Below, one piece after another: positions 10,274-20,639 of a stretch of DNA of 64,000 bases (positions are counted from its first letter, which is position 1; every line of letters begins with the position of its first letter). Both the position numbers and the translations under genes were made by a program. This stretch comes from Acanthosepion esculentum. Lineage: Eukaryota; Mollusca; Cephalopoda; Sepiida; Sepiidae. Below the pieces are notes generated by a model. That model ran no database searches. It was not told the origin of the DNA and worked only from the letters and a program-made list of their open reading frames with translations. Location: positions 98,081,550 through 98,145,549 of the forward strand of contig OZ038485.1 in the NCBI GenBank assembly GCA_964036315.1. Direction: 5' to 3'.

Positions 10274-10475
10274 TAATGTCCGAGAAATTTTCATAGAAAA
10301 TATTCGTCCTCCGACAGGAATCGAACCTGAAACCTATACGGAGGACGAATATTTTCTATGAAAATTTCTCGGTCATTCAGCCCGTTAAATGTTGTTTAAT
10401 ACTCTTTATTATAAACAGAGCATTTACTTAAATATTTGTATCTATAAAAAGAATGTATAAACATAAAAATGTCTT
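10274..10475. mobile_element. SINE-S in fold-back form
   Basis: A minus-strand piece of the tRNA-Ser-like SINE (body, then T-arm GGAATCGAACC) is joined head-on to a plus-strand body. The arms GAGAAATTTTCATAGAAAAT...CGTCCTCC at about 10282-10316 and the inverse at 10338-10371 are nearly perfect. The right side continues through the normal SINE-S body to about 10475. Confidence 0.8.
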
Positions 10476-10499
10476 AATATATATATATATCTATATGAC

Positions 10500-11373
10500 C
10501 AGTATTATCATAATATAGACTAGTAAGAATTCTTTATTTTCGAAGATATTTAATAGTTGAGGAATTATCATATGGTCATTATTAATATAAATTATCTCCC
10601 CAGATACCCCACGGTTTCAACTGCAGAACTCGATTCTGTGACTAAATATTACGCTTCGTCATGTCATTCCCTTGCCTGATGTTGTCTACTGTATTATCTG
10701 CCTGTCTGCTACCCTGCCTTGTCGGCGAGATTTCTGCTTATCGACGAGGACTTTGCCATCGAACGAATATTATCTACAAGATATATACACACCGATCACG
10801 GAACCAGCTCCTTGTTTTCTGCCAGCCCCTCTATCCGACCTGCCATGATTTACCTTGTCTTTCCAACTTCGGATTTAAGTGGCCAGACAAGGAGGGATTG
10901 AAAAACCCCGTCTGCTCTTATTTCTTTCGTTTGTCGTATAATTAAAGAACAGACTCCGGTTTCGTTCAGACATAGTTAGGAATCCGAGGCTGGTCAGTGA
11001 AAGCCCTGGGCCCAGTGCCCAGCTCCCAAAATGAAATTCCCGCCTCAAATGATAGAAGTGTAATTATCTCCCCTTTGGTATGAGGGCCGCATTCCATAGC
11101 TGCAAAAGGGATGATAGTGGGGTCAGTAACTGTGACCCCGTGCGTGGTATCACATGACACATCACATGACACATCGCCTCAACGCAACAATCGGTTTGGA
11201 GAGACTCCAGGAACGTGTCACACTGAAGGACAATAGCGATTTGTCTTTTTGGAGATGGGTTTTTCTGTGAGTTTCGGGGAATTTTGGGACTCCTCCAACA
11301 ATTTCTGTCATCCTTTTTACTGTTGGGACCCGGAGAAGTTCCGCTGTTATTGCCTTGCCAAATATAGGAGTAA
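10500..11373. other. Unassigned spacer
   Basis: No domain recognised. The 94-codon plus frame at 10661-10945 and the minus frames at 10966-11432 show no family signature. Confidence 0.4.
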
Positions 11374-11513
11374 TTTAAGTGGCTAATAATTTTGTTGGAT
11401 GGATTTGTTATCGGCGCTATGCATAAACACATAAAATATATTAATTGCTTGACTGGATTTACTTACCTATTGATTTTTAATTGTTTTTTTTTAATCCCAA
11501 CTTTTCCTCAGGC
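11374..11513 (+). repeat. 138-bp block, copy 1
   Basis: Starts TAATTTAAGTGGCTAATAAT and ends in a pyrimidine tract followed by CCTCAG. A second copy lies at 12189-12326, where it interrupts a LINE. Confidence 0.75.
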
Positions 11514-11799
11514 CGTCATACTACTGTAGTGGAGTGATAGCACAGAAGCGAAAATTAATGATCTCCTTGAGATTCAAACTTAAGTTCTGTCTGTAGGAGG
11601 CAAAATTGGTTGAACAGACGATATCTTTTAATCACTCACTGCCGAAAACTTGGCAGCCTCCGAGAAGAACAAATTTAACCTATAAAGCTATCACTCCACA
11701 CCTTTTTTTCTAATGGCCTTATTTGTTCTCTTTATACACGAGGCATTTTCGTTTCTAGTCTAATAATCTTTGTAGTTTGAATTTCGGGCTCATTCTTTT

Positions 11800-12188
11800 G
11801 CTAACAGCCATGCATTTCAATGGGAAATACCAAAATCAAACAAGTACAAAAATTTAAATACTTGTGAAGTGTTTTAACAGAGGACAAATACTGCGACACT
11901 GAGATCCGAACACGCATTGGGATAACCAAAGATATATTCCAAAAGCTGAGCATATTATCGAGAAACAGAAAAATAATTGTTAGAAACAGTGGAAAAACTA
12001 CTGAAATGTTACGTAATATCTCTCCACGTACATGGCAGTAAATGCTGGAAAATCTCCTCAAAGATGAAGAAGAGACTTGAAACAACAAATAGGTCGTTCT
12101 ACACAAGTATGGTGACGATACCATCGATTGAATATGTGAGCAAAATTGAAGTTTTTAGAGAAAATGGAAACAAAAAAGTAAACCTATG
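11800..12188 (+). pseudogene. LINE-B reverse transcriptase fragment (copy 1, left part)
   Basis: The plus strand encodes, with stops and shifts, the region downstream of the RT active site of an endonuclease/RT-type LINE. It includes QVQKFKYL-, TEDKYCDTEIRTRIGI-, ETVEKLLKCYVISLHVHGSKCW- and ISSKMKKRLETTNRSF-like stretches. The block ends at a 138-bp insert, after which the same protein resumes. Clade not assigned. Confidence 0.75.
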
Positions 12189-12326
12189 AGATTAATTTAA
12201 GTGGCTAATAATTTTGTTGGATAGATTTGTTATCGATGTAATGCATAAACATATAAAAGATATTGTTTGACTGGATTTACATATCTGTTGATTTATAATT
12301 GCTTTTTTATCTCAACTTTTCTCAGA
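12189..12326 (+). repeat. 138-bp block, copy 2, inserted in LINE-B
   Basis: About 90% like 11374-11513, in the same orientation and ending TTTCTCAG. It separates two consecutive parts of the LINE-B coding region. Confidence 0.75.
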
Positions 12327-12870
12327 GAGAATTTAAATTTATAGGGCCCATAATGAGGAAAGCAGGCTTGGAAAATCTGATACTCACAGGACAAATTAAA
12401 GGTGAGGCTTTCCTTCGGTATTCTTCTGAAGGGACTGTCAGAGGAGGAGAAGGGTTTTTTCCTGTCGGGATGGATGCTGCAGATGTAGTATCTGTTCCGT
12501 GCCAGATGCCTTCTCTCCCCCCTTGGGTCCCCCTACCGTTATGTTACGTAACGTTGGTATGGCTAGCTCAGACAAGCTATGACCAGTTTAAACAAGCTTT
12601 GACTAGCTTAGACCAGCGCCTCGAGTGGAAACTCTCGAGTCCCCACGTTAAAAAACGACCTTGTCTCACAACCTGACTCAGTGGGAGTGGGGTAAGGTAA
12701 ACCTCGGACAGATTAAAGGTAACAGAGACAGAGGAAAACAACGCATATATTTAGTGAGTTTGTTTAAATGGATGGCGGAACAGGGTTTAGGAGAAATAAA
12801 AAAAAATGGCAAAATTTATCAAGAGCTACAAAGGACAGGAAATAGTAGAGAGCCATGATCGCCTATGTCC
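12327..12870 (+). pseudogene. LINE-B C-terminal fragment (copy 1, right part), split by an insert
   Basis: Resumes with a FIGPIMRKAGLENLILTGQIKG-type sequence (12340-12403). It is cut by a 302-bp insertion and continues with RDRGKQRIYLVSLFKWMAEQGLGEI from about 12721, ending near 12870 with a RAMIAYVLRGHST-like terminus in another frame. These are the usual last blocks of this LINE type, a basic RNA-binding-like tail. Confidence 0.75.
12404..12705. mobile_element. 302-bp insertion with 15-bp target duplication
   Basis: Flanked by GGACAAATTAAAGGT (12389-12403) and GGACAGATTAAAGGT (12706-12720), 14 of 15 identical. The insert edges GAGGCTTTCCTT and AAGGTAAACCTC are imperfect inverted repeats (10 of 12). 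It interrupts LINE-B exactly between two consecutive residues. No coding sequence; superfamily unassigned. Confidence 0.8.
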
Positions 12871-12959
12871 TAAGGGGACACAGCACAGAAAGAAGATCTC
12901 CCACATTCAAGTGATTGCTCAAAAAGAATTTACGGGGTTGGCGATTTTGTTTCAGTATA

Positions 12960-14095
12960 ATAATACTTATAATAATTTTAACAATATAAGATATGAAGAT
13001 GACACAGTATTGAATAAAGACATGGAAAGACAACTACAAAATATCCCACAGAAGGTTGTGAATGATAGCGAGAAGAAAGTATTAAACATCAACTACAAAA
13101 AGACAGAATGCATAGTTGTCGGCAGAAGGATGAGCTCAAAATGCAAATTACAGATTGGAAATACAAAAATCATACAAGTACAAAAATGTAAATACCTGCA
13201 AGATTTTAACAGAGGACGGAAAATGTGACACTGAAATCTGAAGACGCACTGGGATAGGAAAAGATGCACTCCAAAAGCTAAGCAGAGTACCAAGAAGCAG
13301 AAAAAAAACTTCGTTAGAAACAAAGAAAAGAGTACTGAAGTCTTACGTGATATTCCTCCTCCTACATGGCAATAAATGCTGGATAATCTCCTCAAAAATG
13401 AAGAAGATATTTGAAGCAACAGGCATTTGGTTCTATAGAAGAAAAGAGTACTGAACTCTTACGTGATATCCCTCCTCCTATATGGCAATAAATGCTGGAT
13501 AATCTCCTCAAAGATGAAGAAGAGATTTGAAGCGACAGATATTTGGTTCTATAGAAAAAAGAGTACTGAACTCTTACGTGATATCCCTCCTCCTATATGG
13601 CAATAAATGCTGGATAATCTCCTCAAAGATGAAGAAGAGATTTGAAGCAAAGGTATTTTGTTCTATAGAAGAAAAGAGTACTGAACTCTTACGTGATATC
13701 CCTCCTCCTATATGGCAATAAATGCTGGATAATCTCCTCAAAGATGAAGAAGAGATTTGAAGCAACAGATATTTGGTTCTATAGAAGTCTGCTGGGAATA
13801 CCATGGATTGAATATGTAAGCAGCGACGAAACAAAAATGAAATATACTCTTCAGAAAGAGACAGTTGATATTTCTAGGTCGCATAATAAGGAAAGAAGGC
13901 TTGGAGAATCTGATACTTCCAGGACAAATGAAAGTTAAGAGAGACAGAGGAAAACAATACATATAGTTGGTGAGCTTGATTAAATGGCTGGCAGAACAGG
14001 GTTTAGGAGAAATAAAAAAAATAACTAAATTTATTAACATCTACGAAGGACTGGAAATTGTAGAGGACCATAATCGCCTATATCCTGAGGGGACA
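12960..14095 (+). pseudogene. LINE-B reverse transcriptase fragment (copy 2) with four-fold internal duplication
   Basis: Begins after a TAAT-rich stretch with YEDDTVLNKDMERQL. This is the YADD active-site box of reverse transcriptase with A changed to E, so the catalytic YxDD is still recognisable. KKTECIVVGRRMSS and KIIQVQKCKYL follow. Downstream, a segment of 115-116 bp (KRVLNSYVISLLLYGNKCW-ISSKMKKRFEA) is repeated four times at about 13326, 13441, 13556 and 13672. The last repeat continues into FYRSLLGIPWIEYV, a frame-broken HIMRKEGLENLILPG and the terminal region to about 14095. Many stops; not functional. Confidence 0.8.
13326..13785 (+). repeat. 115-116-bp tandem quadruplication inside LINE-B
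   Basis: AGTACTGAA recurs at 13331, 13447, 13562 and 13678. The last three units are almost identical, so the amplification is young compared with the LINE copy. Confidence 0.92.
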
Positions 14096-14099
14096 TAAA

Positions 14100-14478
14100 C
14101 AAGAACTATAAATTTTATTTTATTTTTAATAGACGAAGCATTGTCAACCATTATTAATGTTTTTATAGTTATTCTCTTTTTAATGTCCCTTTCTTTCTTT
14201 ATTTTTGTCGTATTAGTTGTAGCATCATCTTGAATTTTATTATTATTAAATGAAACATTGTCAACCACAACTTTTACTAAAATTACTCTTATCTTAATTT
14301 CAGTTGCTTTTAATAAATTAGTAGTATTAATAGTAATATTATTTTGAATTTTATTATCACTGGATAAAAATATCGTCAACTATTGTCAATTTTTTACTAG
14401 TTTTCTTTCAATTTAATTTCACTTACTTTATTTAAACTGGTAGTGTTCGTAATAATATTATCTTGATTTTTATTATTA
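14100..14478 (+). repeat. Dispersed AT-rich repeat, about 130-bp tandem units (Helitron target)
   Basis: Three degenerate units sharing a GTAATATTATNTTGANTTTT core followed by TATTATTA, a GATGAAGCATTGTCAACC-like segment and TTTTACTA. A related unit lies at 17400-17480. The third unit is interrupted at 14478/14479. Confidence 0.65.
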
Positions 14479-15168
14479 CCAGAATGCTTTGCAAAACGCT
14501 AGTGCGTGTTGAAAAGTATTTAGTATTGTTGAAGTTATCGCTAACAGGTTTTGTCGAGATTCACAAACTTTGCAAACCAAACGATGAAATTTGAATAAGT
14601 TACTCCGCGGTTTAATAATTTCTTTAATTTAATTTAATTTTACAGTACTTCATCGTAAACAATATTTTTTAAGAAATTTTTTGTTTCCTTTTTAACATGG
14701 CTGAATACATTCTTAGAGTGTCTTACTCGTGAGCATGCAACATACAACTGGCCATGCGTAAATATTATTTCTGGATCCAAATTCCAAATTTTGAAGCGTT
14801 TGGCCTTGTGATTTCTTTATAGTTCTGCATTCTTGTATATATAAAACTAAGGAAAAGATATGCAAAAAACAATATTGCATTTTTATTAAATAAGTATTTG
14901 TTATTTTAATCATTAAATTCTGTTTTTTTTTTAAATATTGGGAGTATTTCGTATGTTAATGTTAAATAATAAAACTTTTTATTTAAAAAAAATTAATGAA
15001 AATTTATTGTATTAAGCTACGCACCCTTGTAAAACTAACTATACTTTGTACCCCCTTACCTGTTTGCACTTCTTTTCAAAATTTGGTTTCGATCAGTCAT
15101 TGTATGGGTATTTTAGTGGGTATGACGGACGGACGGATTAACAGAAGTCATAAAATTTTATATATAGA
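14479..15168 (-). mobile_element. Short Helitron with complete ends
   Basis: On the minus strand the element starts TCTATATATAAAATTTTATG (15168 downward). It ends CTGG (14482-14479), a CTRR terminus, preceded by the hairpin-capable ACGC-ACTA-GCGT about 15 nt upstream. It sits between A and T as Helitrons do. Removing it joins ...TTTTTATTATTA to TTAGATGAAGC, which reproduces the intact paralogue TTTTATTATTATTAGATGAA at 17440-17460. It keeps only the end of a Pif1-like helicase, so it is a non-autonomous derivative. Confidence 0.85.
14640..14913 (-). pseudogene. Pif1-like helicase C-terminus of a Helitron (RepHel remnant)
   Basis: The minus strand encodes ECRTIKKSQGQTLQNLEFG, matching the conserved 'T.K.QGQTL' block of Pif1/Helitron helicases. 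After a frameshift near 14750 it gives GQLYVACSRVRHSKNVF, the family's hallmark motif VI region (GQLYVALSR in many relatives). It then runs to a stop at 14642-14640. The nuclease and the earlier helicase motifs are absent. It lies inside an element with Helitron ends, which explains its origin. It is a broken fragment and cannot make a helicase. Confidence 0.85.
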
Positions 15169-15279
15169 TTAGATGAAGCATCCTCAGCCATTATTAATTT
15201 TCAGGTGTAATTAAAATAAAAAACTAACAGAATTTAATAACAATCACGATAATGTTATTACTAATACAGTTAATTTTAT

Positions 15280-15955
15280 TATAGAGTTAATAATTTTTAC
15301 TCATACAGTTAATATTATTATACAGTTAATAATTATTACTCATACAGTTAATATTATTATACAGTTAATAATTATTACTCATACAGTTAATTTTATTATA
15401 CAGTTAATAATTATTACTCATACAGTTAATTTTATTATAGAGTTAATAATTATTACTCATACAGTTAATATTATTATACAGTTAATAATTATTACTCATA
15501 CAGTTAATTTTATTATAGAGTTAATAATTATTACTCATACAGTTAATTTTATTATACAATTAATAATTATTACTCATACAGTTAATTTTATTATACAATT
15601 AATAATTATTACTCATACAGTTGATATTATTATACAGTTAATAATTATTACTCATACAGTTGATATTATTATACAGTTAATAATTATTACTCATACAGTT
15701 AATTGTATTATAGAGTTAATAATTATTACTCATACAGTTAATTTTATTATACAGTTAATAATTATTACTCATACAGTTAATTTTATTATAGAGTTAATAA
15801 TTATTACTCATACAGTTAATATTATTATACAGTTAATAATTATTACTCATACAGTTGATATTATTATACAATTAATAATTATTACTCATACAGTTAATTT
15901 TATTATACAGTTAATAATTATTACTAATATAGTTAATTACTAATACTGTTATTAA
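15280..15955 (+). repeat. 39-bp tandem repeat, about 17 units
   Basis: The unit is CATACAGTTAATTTTATTAT plus ASAGTTAATAATTATTACT, period 39 bp. Variants alternate between TTTTATTAT, TATTATTAT and GATATTATT. The array ends in shorter TAATAC repeats. Confidence 0.93.
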
Positions 15956-16099
15956 TGTTATTACTAATACAGACGATAATTAAGCATTCCAATATTATAA
16001 AATATTTTAATGTATTGTTGGCAATTTTTTTAAAATAGAAAAATGTATTGTTTTTATTTTTACTTTAAAATATTTTATAATCTCATAGTGTTTTTTTTT

Positions 16100-16265
16100 T
16101 GTTTGGGTGCTCACTATTTTCCCATAACTGTGATCCTAACAGGTGCTACCACCCCGGGTTAGGGTGGATATGGAAACAACAGTAATTTAGAGGTGGTTCG
16201 ACGCTCCTGATCAGGAGCCTTGCTACCGGATGTAGTTTATTGTCATGCCTAGGACTATTAACCTT
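16100..16265 (-). mobile_element. Dispersed repeat G, minus copy
   Basis: Contains CACCCCGGGTTAGGGTGG, AGAGGTGGTTCGACGCTCCT and a GGAGCCTTGCTACCGGATGTAGTTTATTGTCAT segment. Reversed, this is the single-copy form of the 30-bp minisatellite unit plus its right flank. Confidence 0.65.
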
Positions 16266-16539
16266 CGAACCAGATAAAAAAAACAGTCTGCAAAAAACAA
16301 AAAAAGACAAAAAAAACAAACAAAAATAACGGTTGTTCTCTTGACAACGCTTATCACGGTACAATGTCGACTCCTTTAACAATGTTTAATTAAAAAAAAA
16401 AACTACATATAGTGTTGTAATAAAAACAAAAATGTTCCGGCCATTTTTTCTGTTAAAGTTTTTTATTTATTTATAAGATAAATTTTATATTTAAAATATT
16501 ATAAATATAGGCGAACCAACTACAAGGCAATATTTACCA

Positions 16540-16915
16540 TTTACCATTTTATAAAGAAATAAATTTTAAGACATTTTTATGTTTATACGTTCTTTTTATA
16601 GATACAAATATTTAAGTAAATGCTCTGTTTTATAATAAACAGTATTAACGACATTCATCGGCCTGGATATCCGGGAAATTTTCATAGAAAATATGCCTCC
16701 TCCGACAGGAATCGAACCTGTATCTTATACGGAACCGCTATATAGCCTGACGTACTTTTACCGATTGAGTCACAGAGGAACGTTTCGGTTAGAAAGGTCG
16801 ACTTTGCTGTATTTCGACTACAATTTTCCATGATTTTCTCTCGTACATTCATATCTCCTCGATGCGTATCCAAATGTAAACAAATGACGTCACACATTAT
16901 GAAATGGGCAAGGTT
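16540..16915 (-). mobile_element. SINE-S with tRNA-Ser-like head, minus copy
   Basis: Tail and body from 16555 (AAGACATTTTTATG, ATAGATACAAATATTTAAG), then the tRNA-like part at about 16700-16785 with the T-arm GGAATCGAACC. The conserved upstream segment follows to about 16915. Same family as 36490-36790 and 60060-60345. Confidence 0.75.
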
Positions 16916-17075
16916 CGACAATTATTTTAAGACATTTTTATGTTTATACGTTCTTTTTAATGTAAATGTCGTTAATACTGTTTATTATAAAACAGAGCAT
17001 TAACTTAAATATTTGTATCTATAAAAAGAACGTATAAACATAAAAATGTCTTAAAATAATTGTCGGACTTTGTCC
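16916..17075. repeat. SINE-S tail fold-back
   Basis: CAATTATTTTAAGACATTTT at 16918 returns inverted as AAAATGTCTTAAAATAATTG ending near 17063. The middle holds the plus-oriented body segment CGTTAATACTGTTTATTATA. Confidence 0.8.
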
Positions 17076-17079
17076 ATTT

Positions 17080-17500
17080 CCTAAAGAAATAAATATAAAA
17101 AGGAATTTTTTATTCATAAAATTCTAAAAATTTACAAAGTTATAAAAAATATTTGAACCAACCATAATGAAATATTTATCATTTACTATTTCATAAAGAT
17201 TTATTATTTCCCATTTTAACAATAAATAAATATGAAAATATTTTTTCATTCGTAAATTTATATAAAAAAAAAAATCTGGGAACAAGAAAATTAAAATAAA
17301 CGCATAACGACAAGTGACTAATCATATATTAAAAAAAAATGATTTTTCGGTATTTCCTTCATTTGTTCTTGCCACATAAATTTACTAAAATAAATGAAGT
17401 TTACTTTCACTTGCAGCATTCGTAGTAATATTATCTGGAGTTTTATTATTATTAGATGAAGCCTAGTCAAAAATTTCTAATTTTTAAGTAGTATTTCGTT
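17080..17500. other. AT-rich spacer with the Helitron empty-site paralogue
   Basis: Mostly featureless AT-rich DNA. Positions 17420-17465 read AATATTATCTGGAG then TTTTATTATTATTAGATGAA, the undisturbed version of the sequence split by the Helitron at 14479-15168. Confidence 0.7.
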
Positions 17501-17680
17501 ATTTACACTATTTACATTGTTCGGACTGCTGTCCTCAACTTTAGTGTCACTATCATGACGTTTCGACCGTTGCACGCAGCGGCCTTCTTCAGGTGATATT
17601 TGTTGGAATTTAGAACCGAATCCTTTATTTATTCCACGAGAGTAGATTGTTTTTGGTTTTGTGTTGTATTCCGATTTTTT
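17495..17680 (-). mobile_element. SINE-P, diverged minus copy
   Basis: ACACTATTTACATTGTTCGG, then ACGTTTCGACCGTTGCACGC and GGCCTTCTTCAGGTG, follow the order of the SINE-P tail and body seen at 20045, 25875 and 58685. Confidence 0.7.
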
Positions 17681-17689
17681 ACATGGCAG

Positions 17690-17859
17690 TAGATAGGTAG
17701 ATATGAACAGATTTAGATAGGTAGATGGCTAGATATATAGCAATAAACGGAGATTGATTGATAGATAGATACATACATAGAAATAGACTTAGGTAGTAAT
17801 AGACGGAAATAAAAAGGTAGATAGATAAATAGATATGTAGATATATAGGAATAAACCGT

Positions 17860-17893
<34 letters not shown>

Positions 17894-17929
17894 AATAGAC
17901 CGAGATAGATAGATAGATAGTAGCAGAAT

Positions 17930-17960
<31 letters not shown>

Positions 17961-18568
17961 GAATAAACCAAGATAGCAATCAATAGATAGATAGGTAGAT
18001 AGTGATAGATGGAGATAGGTAGATAGTGATAGATGGAGATAGGTAGATAGAAAATAAATAGACTTAGATATATAGTAATAGATTGAGCTAGTTAGCTAGC
18101 TAGCTAGCTAGCTAGATAGACAGATAGAAATAGACCGAGTTGAGTAGATAGGTAGATAGATAGATAGATAGAAAGAAAGAAAGAAAGAAAGAAGGACAGA
18201 AGAAAAAAGAAAGAGAGAAATAAATAAATAAATCGACAGAGTTGGGTAGATAGATAGATAGAAAGAAAGAAATAAATAAAACGAGTTGGGTAGATAGATA
18301 GAAATAAATAAATAAATAAATAAATAGACCGAGTTGGGTAGAAAGAAAGAAAGAAAGTAGAAAGAAAGAAAGAAATAGACCGAGTTGAGTAGATAGGTAG
18401 AAAGAAAGAAAGAAAGAAAGAAAGAAATAGACCAAGTTGAATAGATAGGTAGATAGATAGATAGAAAGAAAGAAAAAAGAAAGAGAGAAAGAAAGAAAGA
18501 AACAGACCGAGTTGCGTAGATAAATAGATAGAAAGAAAGAAAGAAGGAAAGAAATAGACCGAGTTGGG

Positions 18569-18611
<43 letters not shown>

Positions 18612-18680
18612 GAATAGACCGAGTTAGGTAGATATATTCGAATAGACTTTGATAGATAGATATTTGAACAGACTATATAT
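17690..18680 (-). repeat. GATA/GAAA tetranucleotide block, 1 kb
   Basis: TAGA and GAAA units interrupted by AGACCGAGTTGGGTAGATAG-type punctuation. This is the reverse-strand counterpart of the TATC arrays at 3621 and 10031. The 193-codon minus frame is low-complexity read-through. Confidence 0.96.
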
Positions 18681-18884
18681 TGCAATACATTTTATGATGC
18701 TTGAGGGCCAGAAATAGAGCTACTGCATTTTCATTAATGTAATATGGTGAACGATGGAGCATCTTAACGATCTTAAGTGATGTGATGCAGAAAAAAGTAT
18801 GCAAAAATACTGGACCACCAGCGAAATGTATCCGATTCAGTTTTATTTTCTTAATCTAAAAAGGAATTTGGTTTTTTAAACAAG

Positions 18885-19620
18885 TGAATCTTTATTATTA
18901 CAGAAATTACAAAGCGTCAATGTATGGAGTTAGTAGTGTCGTTGCCTTTGGCTCGGATAATTTCCTCAATTTCGATGTAGCATTGAATAGAGACACGGTT
19001 CAGATTTTCTCATATGGAATTTTTTTTCATTCTTCTTGGCAGCAATCCCAAAGCTCTTGGAGATTGCGTGATTTCCTCTGTTTCTTCAGTTCCGACCACA
19101 ATGGTTCAATTACATTGAGATCAGGACTTTGTACTTGTCAGTCTTCCAAAAGTTGAACATTTTCATCCACAAGAAATCACAAGCGTCTGATGTGTGGCAA
19201 GGAGCACAGTCATTCGGAAAAAAAATTCTATCTCTATAGTTTCATATCGTTTTTGTTTAGGTTTTCCATCAGTTTTTACCAATTTTATCTTCGCTTTTTT
19301 ACCATCTTTCTCGTGTGAATTGCATTGACTCTTTCCCCTCCATTGGGCTTTTTACATATTCTCTTGCTTTAAGATCTAACTCTGTTTTACACAAAAGACT
19401 AAAATTTACTTTTTGCCACTCACCGGCATCCCATGTTAGATGTTCTATTGACCAATTCAAGCTTCTATTCCGATAATCTTTTGATTAATAATGATTTTGT
19501 TTCTGCTATACGTCCGTTCAATTTGATGTTTTTTTTGTAATTCCCTGCGTACTGTATGAAGGGAACCATCATTTTTAAGACTTCATTTACTCCTTACTTG
19601 TCCGGCTCATGATTTTGGAT
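18885..19620 (-). pseudogene. Tc1-like transposase remnant
   Basis: Minus-strand frames give a decayed Tc1-family C-terminal half. A PNDCAPCHTS-like second-Asp box lies near 19200. An SPDLNVIEPLWSELKKQRKS block, the third acidic residue with its flanks, lies near 19120-19060. NLQELWDCCQEE follows near 19055-19020 and the tail ends in an IIRAKG-like motif near 18950. Frameshifts occur at about 19140 and elsewhere. The N-terminal helix-turn-helix part is not recognisable and no TIRs were found. A solo LTR lies immediately upstream of its 5' side. Confidence 0.7.
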
Positions 19621-19627
19621 TACTTAC

Positions 19628-19951
19628 TGTTATGGATTCCGGGACTGGAATCCTGCACAAATAAATAAACAACGCCAGTAATTGAGATAGAAAAATAAGT
19701 GTATTAAACGTAAGAATACAAACTTGAAGTGAAGATTAGTAGTCCAGGAATGCGGGTTAGTAGAAATTATATTTACAAGTCTCTGTAAGTGAAGCCGTAA
19801 TTATTTCTCTCTCTGGACTCTCGAATAGCTCTCTGTGAACACACCGTGTACTGTCTCCGTATCTTTCACCCTGACTCAACATATCTCCACCTGCAGGTAT
19901 TCTCTCTGTTAGTATAGTCCATCTTGTGTAAAAGGAGTCTGGCCCACAACA
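19628..19951 (-). mobile_element. Solo LTR with perfect 5-bp target duplication
   Basis: A 324-bp block with ends TGTTATGG and CCACAACA, imperfect inverted repeats with TG...CA. It is flanked by CTTAC (19623-19627) and CTTAC (19952-19956). The ends and the AATAAATAAA stretch on the plus strand near the TGTTATGG edge do not fix the orientation. The TGTTGTGG...CCATAACA reading of the minus strand suggests it is the sense strand. No internal retrotransposon sequence remains, so it is a product of LTR-LTR recombination. Confidence 0.88.
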
Positions 19952-20044
19952 CTTACCGAGACTACCACAATATTTCTTTCATCTCTCTTGTCTAACTTTT
20001 GTATACTTCCGGTTTTATTTAAACTTAAAACACTTCCAGTAGTA

Positions 20045-20335
20045 TCTGTCTATATTTCCGAGATATTATGTACACTATTTAAATTATTTGGACTATTGTC
20101 CTCATCTTTGTTGCCATATTTATCACAACGTTTCGGCCGTTGTACGCTCCGGACTTCTTTATGCGGTTGAAATGTCGAACTGAACCCTTTATTTCGTTCG
20201 CTGGGTTAGACTGTTCTAGTTCCACGTGTCATGTCTAACGGATGTCAGTTATCGGTTATCTCCTGTTAATTCATCTCTACTCCCTTAACCAGGTATTGAA
20301 CTCACAATTCTTTGGGTCCTGTCACTGAATTTTCC
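20045..20335 (-). mobile_element. SINE-P, minus copy
   Basis: Runs from the tail end ATCTGTCTATATTTCCGAG through GGACTATTGTCCTCATCTTT, ACGTTTCGGCCGTTGTACGC and AGACTGTTCTAGTTCCACG to the B-box region CAGGTATTGAACTCAC and the anticodon-side segment TTTGGGTCCTGTCACTG. Truncated before the A box. Confidence 0.82.
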
Positions 20336-20639
20336 AGTCGTAGCCAACATCTTTTTTGATTGTCTCAACACTGTTTCTGGAAATTTTCTGCTGACTGGCT
20401 TCCACTTTCATTGCGTCATCTTCCCTTTCAAAGTCTCAACCTTCATCTTTGTTTCAGCAGATATTTTATCCATGATTTTAGTGTAAAAAAAACAAGCTAA
20501 TGTTGAATTACAATGACTTACCGAGGCACTTTACATTCATATTAATAAAATGGAAGAATTCCTGCTTCGATATTTGCATATTATCATGAATATATTCCAA
20601 CAGTTTTGCATGGCGTTTTTTCTTCAGGTACATCAGGTT
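20336..20639. other. Unassigned spacer
   Basis: No gene or repeat that I recognise. Confidence 0.35.

Noticed and set aside
12620..12645. Recombination site at CTCGAGTGGAAACTCTCGAG
   Set aside because: A short palindrome inside the 302-bp insert with no other evidence.
15280..15955. CRISPR-like array
   Set aside because: Contiguous 39-bp AT-rich tandem repeats without unique spacers.
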